Notes: generated by a model not told the origin, from the sequence alone. A stretch of 64,000 nt of DNA from Rhodospirillaceae bacterium (GCA_018674495.1 JABHAA010000052.1:1-64000); one strand, 5' to 3'; shown: positions 10,809 to 20,353, numbered from the stretch's first letter. Made by a program: numbers and translations.

Positions 10809-10839
10809 CACGCCCGCGAAAGGTCTTTTCGCGGGCGTG
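10809..10839 (+). terminator. Strong hairpin after pnp
   Basis: CACGCCCGCGAAA at 10809-10821 pairs perfectly with TTTCGCGGGCGTG at 10827-10839 around a 5-base loop. Only a weak pyrimidine run follows, so it may act as a terminator or as a 3' stabilising structure for the pnp message. Confidence 0.6.
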
Positions 10840-10947
10840 CCTGCTCGTCTTTCCTGAATTGCGCCCTATATGGTCTAATAGGAGCACGGACGGACACTGT
10901 TATGGCGTCCGCACCGGCGATCGGTTACGGCATTTGAATAAACAAGG

Positions 10948-11511
10948 TTGGATGTGATTGTGACTCAAGGCGCGGCGTCCATCGTCCAAGGTCCATTTGG
11001 CGAGCGGCACAGTTTTGATCGGGACGATTTGCTGGCCTGCGGGCGCGGCGAATTGTTCGGCCCCGGCAACGCGCAATTGCCGGCGCCGCCCATGTTGATG
11101 TTCGACCGCATTATAAATATCAGCGCCGATGGCGGCGCCTACGGCAAGGGCCTTGTCGAGGCGGAGTTGGATATCAGCCCCGACATGTGGTTTTTCGATT
11201 GCCATTTTCCCGGTGATCCGGTGATGCCGGGATGCTTAGGGCTGGATGCTCTCTGGCAATTGGTTGGATTTTTTATTGGCTGGTCGGGTGCGCCGGGCCG
11301 TGGCCGCGCCCTTGGCGCCGGCGAAATTAAATTTACCGGTCAGGTGCCGCCGAGCGCGCGCCTGGTTCGCTATCATATCGACATCAAGCGTTTGGTGAAC
11401 CGGCAGGTGGCGCTGGCTTTTGCAGACGGCACTATGGAAGTTGATGGCGAATTGGCCTATCAGACCAAGGGCCTTAAAGTCGGCACATTCATTCCCGAAG
11501 AGGAAAGCTAG
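10948..11511 (+). CDS. fabA: 3-hydroxydecanoyl-[ACP] dehydratase/isomerase
   Basis: Dehydrates 3-hydroxydecanoyl-ACP and isomerises the trans-2 product to cis-3, the branch point for unsaturated fatty acids. The 187-residue hot-dog protein has the catalytic His in [12 protein letters not shown] (about residue 86) and the Asp in LGLDALWQL (about residue 100). The start is uncertain: TTG 10948, GTG 10954 and GTG 10960 are all close together, and AAGG at 10944-10947 is the nearest ribosome-binding-like motif. fabB begins four bases after the stop, so the two genes are cotranscribed. Confidence 0.93.
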   Translation: MDVIVTQGAASIVQGPFGERHSFDRDDLLACGRGELFGPGNAQLPAPPMLMFDRIINISADGGAYGKGLVEAELDISPDMWFFDCHFPGDPVMPGCLGLDALWQLVGFFIGWSGAPGRGRALGAGEIKFTGQVPPSARLVRYHIDIKRLVNRQVALAFADGTMEVDGELAYQTKGLKVGTFIPEEES

Positions 11512-11514
11512 AAC

Positions 11515-12744
11515 ATGGACAGGCGTAGAGCAGTCATCACCGGCATGGGTATTGTGTCCAGCATCGGCAACAATAAGAGCGAAGTGCTGACCGCGTTGCG
11601 GGAAGGCCGCTCAGGGATATCCTTTGCCCAGGAATTTCACGATATGGGATTTCGCAGCCATGTTCACGGGCTCCCCGATATCGATCTGGATGAACGCATC
11701 GACCGCAAACTGCGCCGCTTCATGGGCGACGGCGCCGCCTATAACTATATCGCCATGCAAGAAGCCATTGATGACGCAAAGCTTTCCGAAGACGATATAT
11801 CCAACGAGCGCACCGGGCTGATCATGGGCTCCGGCGGGCCGTCGACGCGCAACCTGATCGAAGCCGCCGACAAAGCCCGCGACCGGGGCCCGAAAAAAGT
11901 CTCACCGTTCATGGTGCCGCGCACCATGTCGAGCACCAATTCGGCCACCTTGGCAACGCCATTCAAAATCCGCGGCGTCAATTATTCCATTTCATCGGCT
12001 TGCGCCACCTCGGCCCATTGCATCGGCAACGCCGCCGAATTGATCCAATGGGGCAAGCAGGATGTGGTGTTCGCCGGCGGCGGTGAGGAATTGCATTGGT
12101 CCATGTCGGTGATGTTCGACGCCATGCCGGCCCTGTCGTCAAATTACAACGACGATCCCACCAAGGCGTCACGCGCCTTCGATGCCAACCGCGACGGCTT
12201 TGTCATTGCCGGCGGTGGCGGTGTTGTGGTGGTCGAAGAATATGAACATGCCCGCGCCCGGGGCGCCAAAATCTACGGCGAAGTGGCCGGCTACGGCGCC
12301 ACCTCGGACGGCTATGACATGGTGCAGCCATCCGGCGAAGGCGCCGCGCGCTGCATGAACATGGCCATGGACAGCCTGGATAGACCTGTGGATTACATCA
12401 ACACCCACGGCACCTCGACGCCGGTGGGCGATGCCAAGGAGCTGGAAGCCATCCGGGGTGTATTCGAGAAACGCAACCGCATCCCCTGGTTCAATTCCAC
12501 CAAGTCCCTGACCGGCCATTCCCTGGGCGCCGTCGGTGTGCAGGAGAGCATCTACAGCCTGTTGATGATGGAGGAACGCTTTATTTGTGCGTCGGCCAAT
12601 ATCGACGAGTTGGATCCGGCAGCCGACGACATGCCCATCGTCCTCGAACGCCAGGACGATGTGGAGATCAACTGTGTGCTGAGCAATAGCTTCGGGTTCG
12701 GCGGCACCAACGCCACCCTGGCCTTTACCCGCATCGACGCTTAA
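11515..12744 (+). CDS. fabB: 3-oxoacyl-[ACP] synthase I
   Basis: A beta-ketoacyl-ACP synthase that elongates the cis-3-decenoyl product of FabA. The 409-residue thiolase-fold protein shows the Cys-His-His triad: [21 protein letters not shown] and TGHSLGAVG. The pattern and the pairing with fabA favour FabB over FabF. A GAGGAAAGCTAGAAC segment at the end of fabA provides the ribosome-binding site. fabI follows after 58 bases. Confidence 0.95.
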   Translation: MDRRRAVITGMGIVSSIGNNKSEVLTALREGRSGISFAQEFHDMGFRSHVHGLPDIDLDERIDRKLRRFMGDGAAYNYIAMQEAIDDAKLSEDDISNERTGLIMGSGGPSTRNLIEAADKARDRGPKKVSPFMVPRTMSSTNSATLATPFKIRGVNYSISSACATSAHCIGNAAELIQWGKQDVVFAGGGEELHWSMSVMFDAMPALSSNYNDDPTKASRAFDANRDGFVIAGGGGVVVVEEYEHARARGAKIYGEVAGYGATSDGYDMVQPSGEGAARCMNMAMDSLDRPVDYINTHGTSTPVGDAKELEAIRGVFEKRNRIPWFNSTKSLTGHSLGAVGVQESIYSLLMMEERFICASANIDELDPAADDMPIVLERQDDVEINCVLSNSFGFGGTNATLAFTRIDA

Positions 12745-12802
12745 GCGCCGCAATCCGCCCGCTTAGCTTCCCCTTAAAATCGGCGCCGCCCGCTTAGCAT
12801 CC

Positions 12803-13606
12803 ATGACCGCAGCAACCAAAATCATGGCCGGAAAGCGCGGCCTCATCGTCGGCATCGCCAACGAGCGTTCCATCGCCTGGGGCATTGCCGAGCGGCTGGC
12901 GGCGGAAGGCGCAGAGCTGGCGCTCACCTATCAGAGCGAGGCGTTCGCTAAGCGGGTCCTGCCATTGGCCAAACAGGTTGGCGCGCCGTTGACCCTGCCC
13001 TGCAACGTCGCCGATGCCGATAGCCTGGATCAACTGTTCAGCGCGCTCAAATCCGAATGGGGATCGCTGGATTTCGTGGTTCATTCCATCGCCTATTCCG
13101 ACAAGGACGAGCTTAAAGGCCGTTTCGTCGATACCAGCGAAGCCAACTTCCTGAACACCATGCAAATCTCGTGTTTTTCGTTCACCGACATGGCGCGCCG
13201 GGCGCAGCCCTTGATGGAAGATGGCGGCAGCCTAATCACCATGAGCTATCTGGGCGCCGAGCGGGTGGTCCCCGCCTATAACGTCATGGGCGTGGCCAAG
13301 GCGGCGCTTGAAACCAGCGTCAAATATCTGGCCGCCGATTTGGGGCCGGACGGCATCCGCGTTAACGCCATATCGGCGGGCCCGATGCGCACTCTGGCCG
13401 GCAGCGCCATTTCGTCGGCGCGCCAGATCTATCGCCGCTCGGAAGCCAACGCGCCTTTGCGCCGCTCGGTAACCCAGGAACAGATCGGCGGCGCGGCGCT
13501 CTATTTGTTGAGCGATTTGTCCTCCGGCGTCACCGGCGAGGTGCACCATGTGGACAGCGGTTTCAATATCATCGGCCTTGCCCACCTGACCGGCGAGCCC
13601 GATTGA
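12803..13606 (+). CDS. fabI: Enoyl-[ACP] reductase (NADH)
   Basis: Reduces trans-2-enoyl-ACP in each fatty acid elongation round. The 267-residue short-chain dehydrogenase has the FabI-type nucleotide motif GLIVGIANERSIAWGIA and the Tyr-x6-Lys active site in PAYNVMGVAKAALE. A second ATG at 12824 is a possible start. In several alphaproteobacteria fabA-fabB-fabI lie together beside irr, as here. Confidence 0.95.
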   Translation: MTAATKIMAGKRGLIVGIANERSIAWGIAERLAAEGAELALTYQSEAFAKRVLPLAKQVGAPLTLPCNVADADSLDQLFSALKSEWGSLDFVVHSIAYSDKDELKGRFVDTSEANFLNTMQISCFSFTDMARRAQPLMEDGGSLITMSYLGAERVVPAYNVMGVAKAALETSVKYLAADLGPDGIRVNAISAGPMRTLAGSAISSARQIYRRSEANAPLRRSVTQEQIGGAALYLLSDLSSGVTGEVHHVDSGFNIIGLAHLTGEPD

Positions 13607-13651
13607 ACGCCTACCAAAGTTTGTCAGTTATATAAAAGACCACATAATCCC

Positions 13652-13679
13652 TTGATAATTTTAGGGTTATAGGCATACT
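13652..13679 (+). promoter_or_regulatory. Possible irr promoter
   Basis: TTGATA at 13652-13657 and CATACT at 13674-13679 with a 16-base spacer lie about 30 bases before the irr ATG. The surrounding sequence is AT-rich compared with the genes. The match is moderate and no operator is clear. Confidence 0.35.
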
Positions 13680-13708
13680 GGCGCATCTGAAATTGCAGAG
13701 TAACCGGG

Positions 13709-14122
13709 ATGGATATGCAACGGCCCTACAGCCATGTACTCGAACGGCTTCGCACCGTGGGACTTCGCCCAACCCGGCAAAGGCTGGCGCTGGCGAAATT
13801 GTTGTTCGATGGTGCCGAAGATCGCCATGTCAGCGCTGAAATACTGCATGGGGAGGCGTTGAAACATCGCATGCGGGTATCGCTGGCAACGGTCTATAAC
13901 ACGCTGCACCAATTTACCGATGCTGGCCTGCTGCGCGAAATTGTGGTTGATAGCGGGCGCTCCTATTTCGATACCAACGTTGCCAATCACCATCACATGT
14001 ATATCGAAGCGCAAAAGAAGCTGGTCGATATCTCCGAAGCCGATATCGATATCAAAGCCATGCCGATCGTTCCTGATGGCATGGAAGTCAGCCGCGTGGA
14101 TGTCATAATTCGCGTGAAATAA
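13709..14122 (+). CDS. irr: Irr-type Fur-family iron response regulator
   Basis: A 137-residue Fur-superfamily regulator. The winged helix covers residues 1-85 (LRPTRQRLALAKLLF, ISxATVYNTL-like SLATVYNTLHQF). The dimerisation half has the Irr signature of consecutive histidines (NHHHMY) and lacks the paired cysteines of the Fur structural zinc site. Irr responds to haem status in alphaproteobacteria and controls iron, haem and peroxide-related genes. I see no N-terminal Cys-Pro haem motif as in Bradyrhizobium. It stands 102 bases after fabI and upstream of a rubrerythrin with an Irr-box-like site. Confidence 0.9.
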   Translation: MDMQRPYSHVLERLRTVGLRPTRQRLALAKLLFDGAEDRHVSAEILHGEALKHRMRVSLATVYNTLHQFTDAGLLREIVVDSGRSYFDTNVANHHHMYIEAQKKLVDISEADIDIKAMPIVPDGMEVSRVDVIIRVK

Positions 14123-14160
14123 ACAAATAAAACAATTATTATCAATGGATTATATGGTTC

Positions 14161-14177
14161 TTTAGAATATTTCAAAT
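14161..14177 (+). promoter_or_regulatory. Candidate Irr box (ICE-like) upstream of rubrerythrin
   Basis: TTTAGAATATTTCAAAT is close to the Irr iron-control-element consensus as I recall it (TTTAGAA-N3-TTCTAAA), with a few mismatches in the right half. It lies just upstream of the candidate rubrerythrin promoter and directly after irr. Confidence 0.5.
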
Positions 14178-14182
14178 ATGAG

Positions 14183-14211
14183 TTGACTCGAGCGCCATGC
14201 TTCGGCATATT
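14183..14211 (+). promoter_or_regulatory. Candidate rubrerythrin promoter
   Basis: TTGACT at 14183-14188, a 17-base spacer and CATATT at 14206-14211 form a reasonable sigma-70 promoter. The Irr-box-like site ends five bases before the -35 element, a position that would allow activation or overlap with polymerase binding. Confidence 0.45.
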
Positions 14212-14282
14212 GGTATGGTTGCAGCGCGCCGTTGGGTTGCGTTGCCGTTTATTAATTTCAAACTCTTGCAGGGAGGGGCGCA

Positions 14283-14705
14283 ATGCCTTCGCTTAAAGGA
14301 ACGTCAACCGAAGAAAACCTCAAAGAAGCGTTTGCCGGGGAATCCCAGGCAAACCGCCGTTATCTCTATTTCGCGCAGAAAGCCGACGTCGAAGGCTATA
14401 ACGACGTCTCCACAGTGTTCCGGTCTACCGCCGAAGGCGAAACCGGCCATGCCCACGGCCATCTGGAATATCTGGAAGAAACCGGCGATCCGGCGACCGG
14501 CAAGCCAATCGGCTCGACCGCCGATAATTTGCAGGCTGCGGTGGCCGGCGAAACCCACGAATACACCGATATGTATCCGGGTATGGCCAAGACCGCTCGC
14601 GAAGAAGGCTTCGATGAAATCGCCGATTGGTTTGAAACCCTTGCCAAGGCTGAAAAATCCCACGCCGGGCGTTTCCAAAAGGCGTTCGACAGTCTAGACG
14701 GCTAG
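14283..14705 (+). CDS. Rubrerythrin-family diiron protein without rubredoxin domain
   Basis: A 140-residue four-helix ferritin-like protein. Both diiron half-sites are visible: GESQANRRY with [10 protein letters not shown] in the first half, and [11 protein letters not shown] with [11 protein letters not shown] in the second. Rubrerythrins reduce hydrogen peroxide with electrons from rubredoxin or another donor. The C-terminal rubredoxin-like iron site of classical rubrerythrin is absent, so a separate electron donor is expected. The neighbouring iron-sulfur protein is a candidate. The GGGAGGGG ribosome-binding site is strong. Confidence 0.92.
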   Translation: MPSLKGTSTEENLKEAFAGESQANRRYLYFAQKADVEGYNDVSTVFRSTAEGETGHAHGHLEYLEETGDPATGKPIGSTADNLQAAVAGETHEYTDMYPGMAKTAREEGFDEIADWFETLAKAEKSHAGRFQKAFDSLDG

Positions 14706-14730
14706 AGCCACCCGATTTGAAGACGAAGAC

Positions 14731-14766
14731 AATTGGGGGGCCTCACTAGGTCCCCCAATTTTATTG
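14731..14766 (+). terminator. Intrinsic terminator after rubrerythrin
   Basis: AATTGGGGG and CCCCCAATT form a strong stem around an 11-base loop, followed by TTATT. It probably gives a separate monocistronic rubrerythrin message with partial read-through to the iron-sulfur gene. Confidence 0.8.
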
Positions 14767-14788
14767 CTTAATGACTTAGGAGTGTGGC

Positions 14789-16135
14789 ATGGGCGAAGGC
14801 AGCCTGGAAGCCCCGACCCGCCATAAAATTCTCTGGCGCGACGCCGATTTTACCGATGCGGACAAGCTCGATGTGGAGCTGCGCCGCGTTTTCGATATCT
14901 GTCATGGTTGCCGCCGCTGCTTCAATCTTTGCATCAGCTTTCCAAAGCTGTTCGATCTTATCGATGATTCGGCAAGCGGCGAGCTGGATACAGTCGCCTC
15001 CAAAGATTTCCAACCCATCATCGATGGCTGCACCCTTTGCGACATGTGCTTCATGACCAAGTGCCCTTATGTGCCGCCGCACGAATTTGATCTGGATTTC
15101 CCGCACCTGATGCTGCGCGCCCGGGTGAAAGATTTCCAAGACGGCAAGGTGGGGACCGTACACCGGCGATTGGTGGAAACCGACCGCAACGGCAAATTGG
15201 CGGGCGCCGTGCCAGCGCTAGCCAACTGGGCATCCCAGCGCGGCAACGGGCTGACCCGCGCAGGCCTAAGCGCCATCGCCGGTATCCACAAAGACGCCGA
15301 ACTGCCCCAATATCATGGCCGCACCTTTGCAAAGTTGGAGCCGCCCGAAGTGAACCGGGACGCGCCCGCCTTCGGGCGCAAAGCGGCGCTCTACGCCACC
15401 TGTTTCGTGAACTACAACAACCCCCAAATGGGCGCTGCCGCGGCGGCGGTTTTGGCCCGGAACGGCGTCGAGGCGGTGAACGCCTATAAACAATGCTGCG
15501 GCATGCCCCAATTGGAGCAGGGCGATATTGGCCGCGTCGCCGAAAACGCCAAGGTAATCGCCGCCGATCTGGTCCGCCGCCTGGACGACGGCTACGACAT
15601 TGTCGCGCTGGTGCCGTCCTGCGCATTGATGATGAAATTCGAATGGCCGCTGATCGAGCCCGATGACGCCAACGTCAAACGCCTAGCCGAAGCGGTCAAG
15701 GACATCACCGAATATGTGGTCGATATCGCCGAAACAGAAGGCCTGGCGCCCGGATTGGCGCCTTTGGACGGCGCTGTCTCGCTGCATTTTGCCTGCCACG
15801 CCCGCGCCCAGAACATGGGCCCCAAGGCGCAGGCCATGCTGCGCCTGATACCGGATGCCGAGGTCTCGATGATCGAGCGTTGCTCCGGCCACGGCGGCTC
15901 CTGGGGGGTGATGAAAGATAATTTCGAGGCCGCGTTGAAAGTCGGCCGCCCGGCGGCGCGGCAATCCAGCGAAAGCGGCGCCAAATATGTGGTGTCCGAA
16001 TGCCCCCTGGCCCGGGATCATATTTTGCAGGGCCGCGAAAAACTGGACAGCGGCGCCGGTGATGCCGATGTGCCACCGATGCACCATCCCATCCAGCTCC
16101 TGGCGCATGCATATGGAATAAAACATGGCGAATAA
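14789..16135 (+). CDS. GlpC/HdrD-like iron-sulfur oxidoreductase subunit
   Basis: A 448-residue protein with two N-terminal 4Fe-4S sites (CHGCRRCFNLC at 38-48 and CTLCDMCFMTKCP at 81-93). Two cysteine-rich CCG-type domains follow (KQCCGMPQLEQGD near residue 235, CSGHGGSWG near 370). This matches the subunit C family of anaerobic glycerol-3-phosphate dehydrogenase and heterodisulfide reductase D. No glpA or glpB is present here, so a glycerol-3-phosphate role is doubtful. It overlaps the DUF3501 gene by 11 bases, and the rubrerythrin lies upstream. I infer electron transfer or thiol/disulfide chemistry. The second CCG motif reads Cys-Ser-Gly. Confidence 0.85.
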   Translation: MGEGSLEAPTRHKILWRDADFTDADKLDVELRRVFDICHGCRRCFNLCISFPKLFDLIDDSASGELDTVASKDFQPIIDGCTLCDMCFMTKCPYVPPHEFDLDFPHLMLRARVKDFQDGKVGTVHRRLVETDRNGKLAGAVPALANWASQRGNGLTRAGLSAIAGIHKDAELPQYHGRTFAKLEPPEVNRDAPAFGRKAALYATCFVNYNNPQMGAAAAAVLARNGVEAVNAYKQCCGMPQLEQGDIGRVAENAKVIAADLVRRLDDGYDIVALVPSCALMMKFEWPLIEPDDANVKRLAEAVKDITEYVVDIAETEGLAPGLAPLDGAVSLHFACHARAQNMGPKAQAMLRLIPDAEVSMIERCSGHGGSWGVMKDNFEAALKVGRPAARQSSESGAKYVVSECPLARDHILQGREKLDSGAGDADVPPMHHPIQLLAHAYGIKHGE

Positions 16136-16718
16136 GACCGAGATTACCCGGGACGATATTATGAGCCCGGAAGAATACAATGCGGTGCGGGCCGAGCGAC
16201 GTGCGGCCATGGTTGAGCAGAAAAAGCTACGGCGTCTGCATGTGGGTCCCCACGCCACCTTCTATTTCGAAAACTGGGACACCATGTGGTACCAGATCCA
16301 GGAAATGCTACGCATCGAAAAAGGTGGCGAGGCGCAATTGGCCGACGAGCTGGAAGCCTATAATCCGCTGGTGCCCAGGGGCGACGAGTTGGTGGCGACA
16401 CTAATGTTCGAAATCGATGAGCCCGTCACGCGCGCCAAATTGCTGGGCGGCCTGGGCGGTGTCGAAGATTGCATGACCATGGAAATCGACGGCGAAACCA
16501 TTGTCGGAAGGCCGGAAGCCGATGTGGAGCGCACCAACGAAGACGGCAAAGCGTCCTCCATCCAGTTCGTGCATTTTCAGGCTTCTCCGGAACAAATAAC
16601 AAAATTCCGCACCCCGTCCGCACGTATCATCGTCGCCATCAACCACGCCAATTACGGCCACATGACGGTCATGCCCGAAGCCACCCGCGCCGCGCTGGCC
16701 GGGGATTTCGCGGTTTAG
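16125..16718 (+). CDS. DUF3501 family protein
   Basis: A 197-residue cytoplasmic protein of unknown function. It begins KTEITRDDIMSPEEYNAVRAERR and ends with the family-like AINHANYGHMTVMPEATRAAL. No cofactor motif or membrane segment is visible. As I recall, DUF3501 genes usually lie next to a rubrerythrin and a GlpC-like iron-sulfur protein, as here, so the three probably work together. It overlaps the preceding gene by 11 bases. Its last 100 bases are duplicated in diverged form at 20082-20180, beyond the kinase gene. Confidence 0.88.
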   Translation: MANKTEITRDDIMSPEEYNAVRAERRAAMVEQKKLRRLHVGPHATFYFENWDTMWYQIQEMLRIEKGGEAQLADELEAYNPLVPRGDELVATLMFEIDEPVTRAKLLGGLGGVEDCMTMEIDGETIVGRPEADVERTNEDGKASSIQFVHFQASPEQITKFRTPSARIIVAINHANYGHMTVMPEATRAALAGDFAV

Positions 16719-16774
16719 TTTTAAACCGGCGATGATTTAATATTTGGAGCCCCGCTCCATTAGCCGCCGTCTTA

Positions 16775-19700
16775 TCAGCCAACGTGGCCAGAGATAATTT
16801 TTATGATCTCCGGTATTTTGATGGGTTTGGTGACATATTCATCAAATCCGGCATCTCTGCCACGTTCAACTTCATGCGGCATCGCCGCCGCACTTACGGC
16901 AACAATCGGCGTATTCCTTGTGCGCTCGTCGCTACGTAGTTCGCCCAAAGCATCAATGCCGTCCATTCCCGGTAGATTAATGTCCATTAATATTAAATCG
17001 GGAAGAATATCCCTGGCCATTCCAATCCCAATTTCTGCCGTTGGAGCAGATTTCAATACTAAGTGTGGAAGGCGTTTGATAACCGCCTCCATCAGCTTGA
17101 TGTTTGCCGGGTTATCCTCAATGTATAAAACGATACCGGTTAGACCAGCCGCTTCCGCCGCAATTGTCTCAATCGTTTCGTCTTCGGTAATTTCCATAGC
17201 AGTCGATTGATTAACGGAGATGGGCAGTTCAATCCAAAACGTACTGCCTACGTTTTCTTCGCTTTCAAACCCGATCTGACCATCCATCATTTCCACAATC
17301 TGCTTGGTAATCGTCAATCCGATTCCGGTGCCTTCAATGTCTCCTGTTTCTTTCCCAAGTCTATTAAATGGCTCAAACAAATTTTCCCACTTCTGCGTGG
17401 GAATTCCATGACCGGTATCTGCAATGCTAATTAACAGGCACCCCGTCTCTCTGTCCTCGCAAGTAATCGTCACCTGTCCGGCTTCGCGGTTATATTTAAT
17501 AGCATTCGACAACAGGTTGAGTAAGATTTGAAGGAGCCGGCTACGATCCGTGGATAGCTGGGGCAGACCAAATTCTGGCGGTGAAAAAAAAATATCTAGG
17601 TTTTTGCTGTTGGCTTGTCCGCGCACCATAGTGATTGCTTCATTAATCACCTCTGCAGGCGCAATAGTCTCCACCAAAAAATTTAAGTTGCCTGATTCAA
17701 TTTTCGAAAGCTCTAGGACCTGATTAATTAGATCAAGAAGATGCTCGCCACCTTTGAGAATCTGGCGGGTGTGATCCCTTTGGGCATCAGATAACGGCTC
17801 GTGAGGATTGTTTTCCAGCAACTGACCAAATCCCAAAATGGCGTTCATTGGAGTGCGAAGCTCATGGCTCATCGACGACAAAAATTCGGATTTAGCCTGG
17901 TTCGCGTCGTCGGCCAATTTTCTGGCTTCTGAAAGCCCTAATTCATTGTTCTTTTCAGTTGTTACATCCGTTATCAATGAAATTACTGTTCCGTCGGCGA
18001 ACCGTTGCCGTTGCCGACGTAGCCAGGATTTATTATCTCTCTGGACTTCCATATCTGTATGATCATTCTCGCGATGGAATTTTACCAACTCGCCGACCCA
18101 GTGTTCGCGCTCGCTCGGCGGATAATGGCCGGGCTGGGAATCGACAACGATCTCCATAAGGTCCCAATAGCTAATTCCTTTTAGGGGTAACCCTTTAAAC
18201 TCTGGCGCGAGAATTAATAATTTATCATTCCATAGAATTAGCCTCTCGTTTTCATCCCAAAGCGCAAACCCGGCATCAAATTGTTCGATAGCGTTTAGAA
18301 AGCGTCTTTCAATTTTTTCAGCCTCACTTCTTTCCCTTAGGTCGTGGAGAATACCTGTAAACACGGTATTACCGTTGAAATCGGATTCACTAATTGAAAG
18401 GCGCAATGGAAACGTCGTTCCATCTTTGCGCCGGCCTTCAACATCTCGACCTACGCCGATAATTTTAGACTTCCCCGTTGACTTATAATCTGACAGATAT
18501 CGATCATGCGCCGAGCGATCTGGTTCGGGCATGAGCAGTTTGATGTTGTGGCCGATAAGTTCCTCTTGATTATAACCGAACAAGGTTTCTGTTGCTGGAT
18601 TGACGGTCTCGATATGACCTCGGTCATTGATGGTTATGATGCTATCGACGGCGGATTCCAGGATGCTCCGCAGGCGCTTTTCACTTGTCGCAATTGCATC
18701 GTTGGCGCGCTTTTGCTCGGTGGTATCACGGGTCACCAAGTGGTAACCGCCAAATTCGCCATCGGGGCCGTGTATTGGCTTGAATGTCGTTTCCCGGTAT
18801 CCACGGTTACCGTCTGGAAGAACTATATACCGCTCAAAGTTCTTAAACTCTCGATGGTTAGAGAGGTCGTCCAACAACTGATCCCAGGTATCTGGCTCAA
18901 CCTGCCAGTGCCTGAATTCAGAAAATTCCTCAATGGTCTTGCCGATAACATCATGAACTTGGTGATCGTTATGAGAGGCCGCGCTCTCAGAGACATAAGA
19001 ATATTTCAGGTCTGGCCCTAGTTCCGCATACCAATCGGAAGTCATGCCGGCAATTTCTGCGAAGCGCCGTTCACTTATCCTGAGTGCTTCCGTTGCGACT
19101 TTCCTCTCCGTTATATCTACCAGCTGACCAATGATCCGATAGGGTTTATTGTTCTCATCACGAATTACGGCTGAGTTTGCCTGGCACCAAATCATGTCTT
19201 CGTTCTTGGTAATATATCGCTTTTCAAATTGATGAAAATCATCGCCCCTGGAAACAATTGTGTTCCAGAAAGCCTCAGTTTCCTTCACGTCCTCTGGGTG
19301 CGTTAAATCAATTACCGATACCCCAGTCAGTTCTCCATCAACATATCCAAATAACGTGTGATATGCCTTGTTGGCTTCGATGATAACGCCATCAAGTGTC
19401 AGGATTGCCGCACCGACTGCGGCGTTGGTGAACAAAACACGATATCTGTCATTCTCTCGATGAATTTCCGATGTGATATTTCGCGCAATACCTTCAACAC
19501 CCGCAGGATCATTGTTTTCATCAAATATGAATTTGGAACTGGTAGAAACCCATATAACGCTTCCGTCTTTATGACGTAAATCGGCCCGATAACCGGAAAC
19601 GGAACCGCCGGAAGATTTCAGCGCATTCAGAAAATTCTCACGGCCATCGGCATCGAAATATAGGTCCGCAAGTTTTTGGCCAATCAATTCCTCAACGGAA

Positions 19701-19864
19701 TACCCCAGCAATTGGTGGACCGATTTAGAGGCGTAAACAATTTTTCCGGAAGCATCGGTGCGATAATACGTGTCTGTAAGGTCGTCAAATATCGACGTGA
19801 GTCTTTCGATCCCATCGGTGTTCTCCGACGCAGGGTCTATGTTAATTCCCTCGGATACGGTCAT
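16775..19864 (-). CDS. Multi-PAS hybrid sensor histidine kinase
   Basis: A 1029-residue protein if begun at ATG 19864; an in-frame TTG at 19921 would add 19 residues. No transmembrane segments are seen, so it senses in the cytoplasm. About five PAS units span residues 23-640 (for example YYRTDASGKIVYASKSV and IITINDRGHIETVNPATETLFGY). They are followed by HisKA with the phospho-acceptor His667 (MSHELRTPMNAILGF), HATPase (N787, DTGHG at 816, GTGIGL at 845-850) and a C-terminal receiver with Asp961 (LILMDINLPGMDG). No response regulator gene is adjacent. GC is visibly lower than in the flanks, and a DUF3501 fragment on its far side suggests insertion. Confidence 0.93.
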   Translation of the reverse strand: MTVSEGINIDPASENTDGIERLTSIFDDLTDTYYRTDASGKIVYASKSVHQLLGYSVEELIGQKLADLYFDADGRENFLNALKSSGGSVSGYRADLRHKDGSVIWVSTSSKFIFDENNDPAGVEGIARNITSEIHRENDRYRVLFTNAAVGAAILTLDGVIIEANKAYHTLFGYVDGELTGVSVIDLTHPEDVKETEAFWNTIVSRGDDFHQFEKRYITKNEDMIWCQANSAVIRDENNKPYRIIGQLVDITERKVATEALRISERRFAEIAGMTSDWYAELGPDLKYSYVSESAASHNDHQVHDVIGKTIEEFSEFRHWQVEPDTWDQLLDDLSNHREFKNFERYIVLPDGNRGYRETTFKPIHGPDGEFGGYHLVTRDTTEQKRANDAIATSEKRLRSILESAVDSIITINDRGHIETVNPATETLFGYNQEELIGHNIKLLMPEPDRSAHDRYLSDYKSTGKSKIIGVGRDVEGRRKDGTTFPLRLSISESDFNGNTVFTGILHDLRERSEAEKIERRFLNAIEQFDAGFALWDENERLILWNDKLLILAPEFKGLPLKGISYWDLMEIVVDSQPGHYPPSEREHWVGELVKFHRENDHTDMEVQRDNKSWLRRQRQRFADGTVISLITDVTTEKNNELGLSEARKLADDANQAKSEFLSSMSHELRTPMNAILGFGQLLENNPHEPLSDAQRDHTRQILKGGEHLLDLINQVLELSKIESGNLNFLVETIAPAEVINEAITMVRGQANSKNLDIFFSPPEFGLPQLSTDRSRLLQILLNLLSNAIKYNREAGQVTITCEDRETGCLLISIADTGHGIPTQKWENLFEPFNRLGKETGDIEGTGIGLTITKQIVEMMDGQIGFESEENVGSTFWIELPISVNQSTAMEITEDETIETIAAEAAGLTGIVLYIEDNPANIKLMEAVIKRLPHLVLKSAPTAEIGIGMARDILPDLILMDINLPGMDGIDALGELRSDERTRNTPIVAVSAAAMPHEVERGRDAGFDEYVTKPIKIPEIIKIISGHVG

Positions 19865-19921
19865 CGTGATACCTGATAGTGTTGTCTCGCCAACGATTTC
19901 GTAAATTAGAACATCATCCAA

Positions 19922-20350
19922 ATATAGATGGGGTTCAAATACAATCGATACAAATATTTACCGGCATTTTCAGAAAATTTTTCTATCCACCCAACCACTA
20001 TCCGCCTCGATATTAGCTGTTTTTATGGCGCTAACCTGCACGGTCGGTGGCTCTCCTGTAACATCACCTCTAGCGCGGGCATCTTCGTTGCCATAAACCG
20101 CGTCAATTGCGGCCACATGACGGTGATGGGCGAAGACGTCCGCGCCGCCCTCGCCGGGGATTTCGGGGCTCAAAATTAAATCGTTGGCTACTTGCTTAAC
20201 GGATTGCCTCTGATGCACCTTGCTCTAGAATGACGGCCAAATAAACTAGCCCGCTAGCAGCAAAATGGCGGATTGGGCGGTTTAACGTAGGCGCGATGCA
20301 ATTCTCGCCGCGGATGTGGCAAGGTAGTTGCTTTCCGAAAAGGAGTTGAA
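19922..20350. other. Gap holding a DUF3501 remnant
   Basis: The left part is AT-rich and probably carries the kinase promoter on the minus strand. The right part includes the DUF3501 fragment. From 20181 to 20340 I see no gene, only the leader of the methyltransferase gene. Confidence 0.6.
20082..20180 (+). pseudogene. Duplicated 3' end of a DUF3501 gene
   Basis: The reading frame AINRVNCGHMTVMGEDVRAALAG is a diverged copy of the DUF3501 C-terminus at 16624-16718. Aligning 100 bases by eye gives 79 identical positions. The upstream five sixths of the gene are absent. It is either the remnant of a second DUF3501 gene or a partial duplication made when the kinase region arrived. Confidence 0.75.
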
Positions 20351-20353
20351 TTG

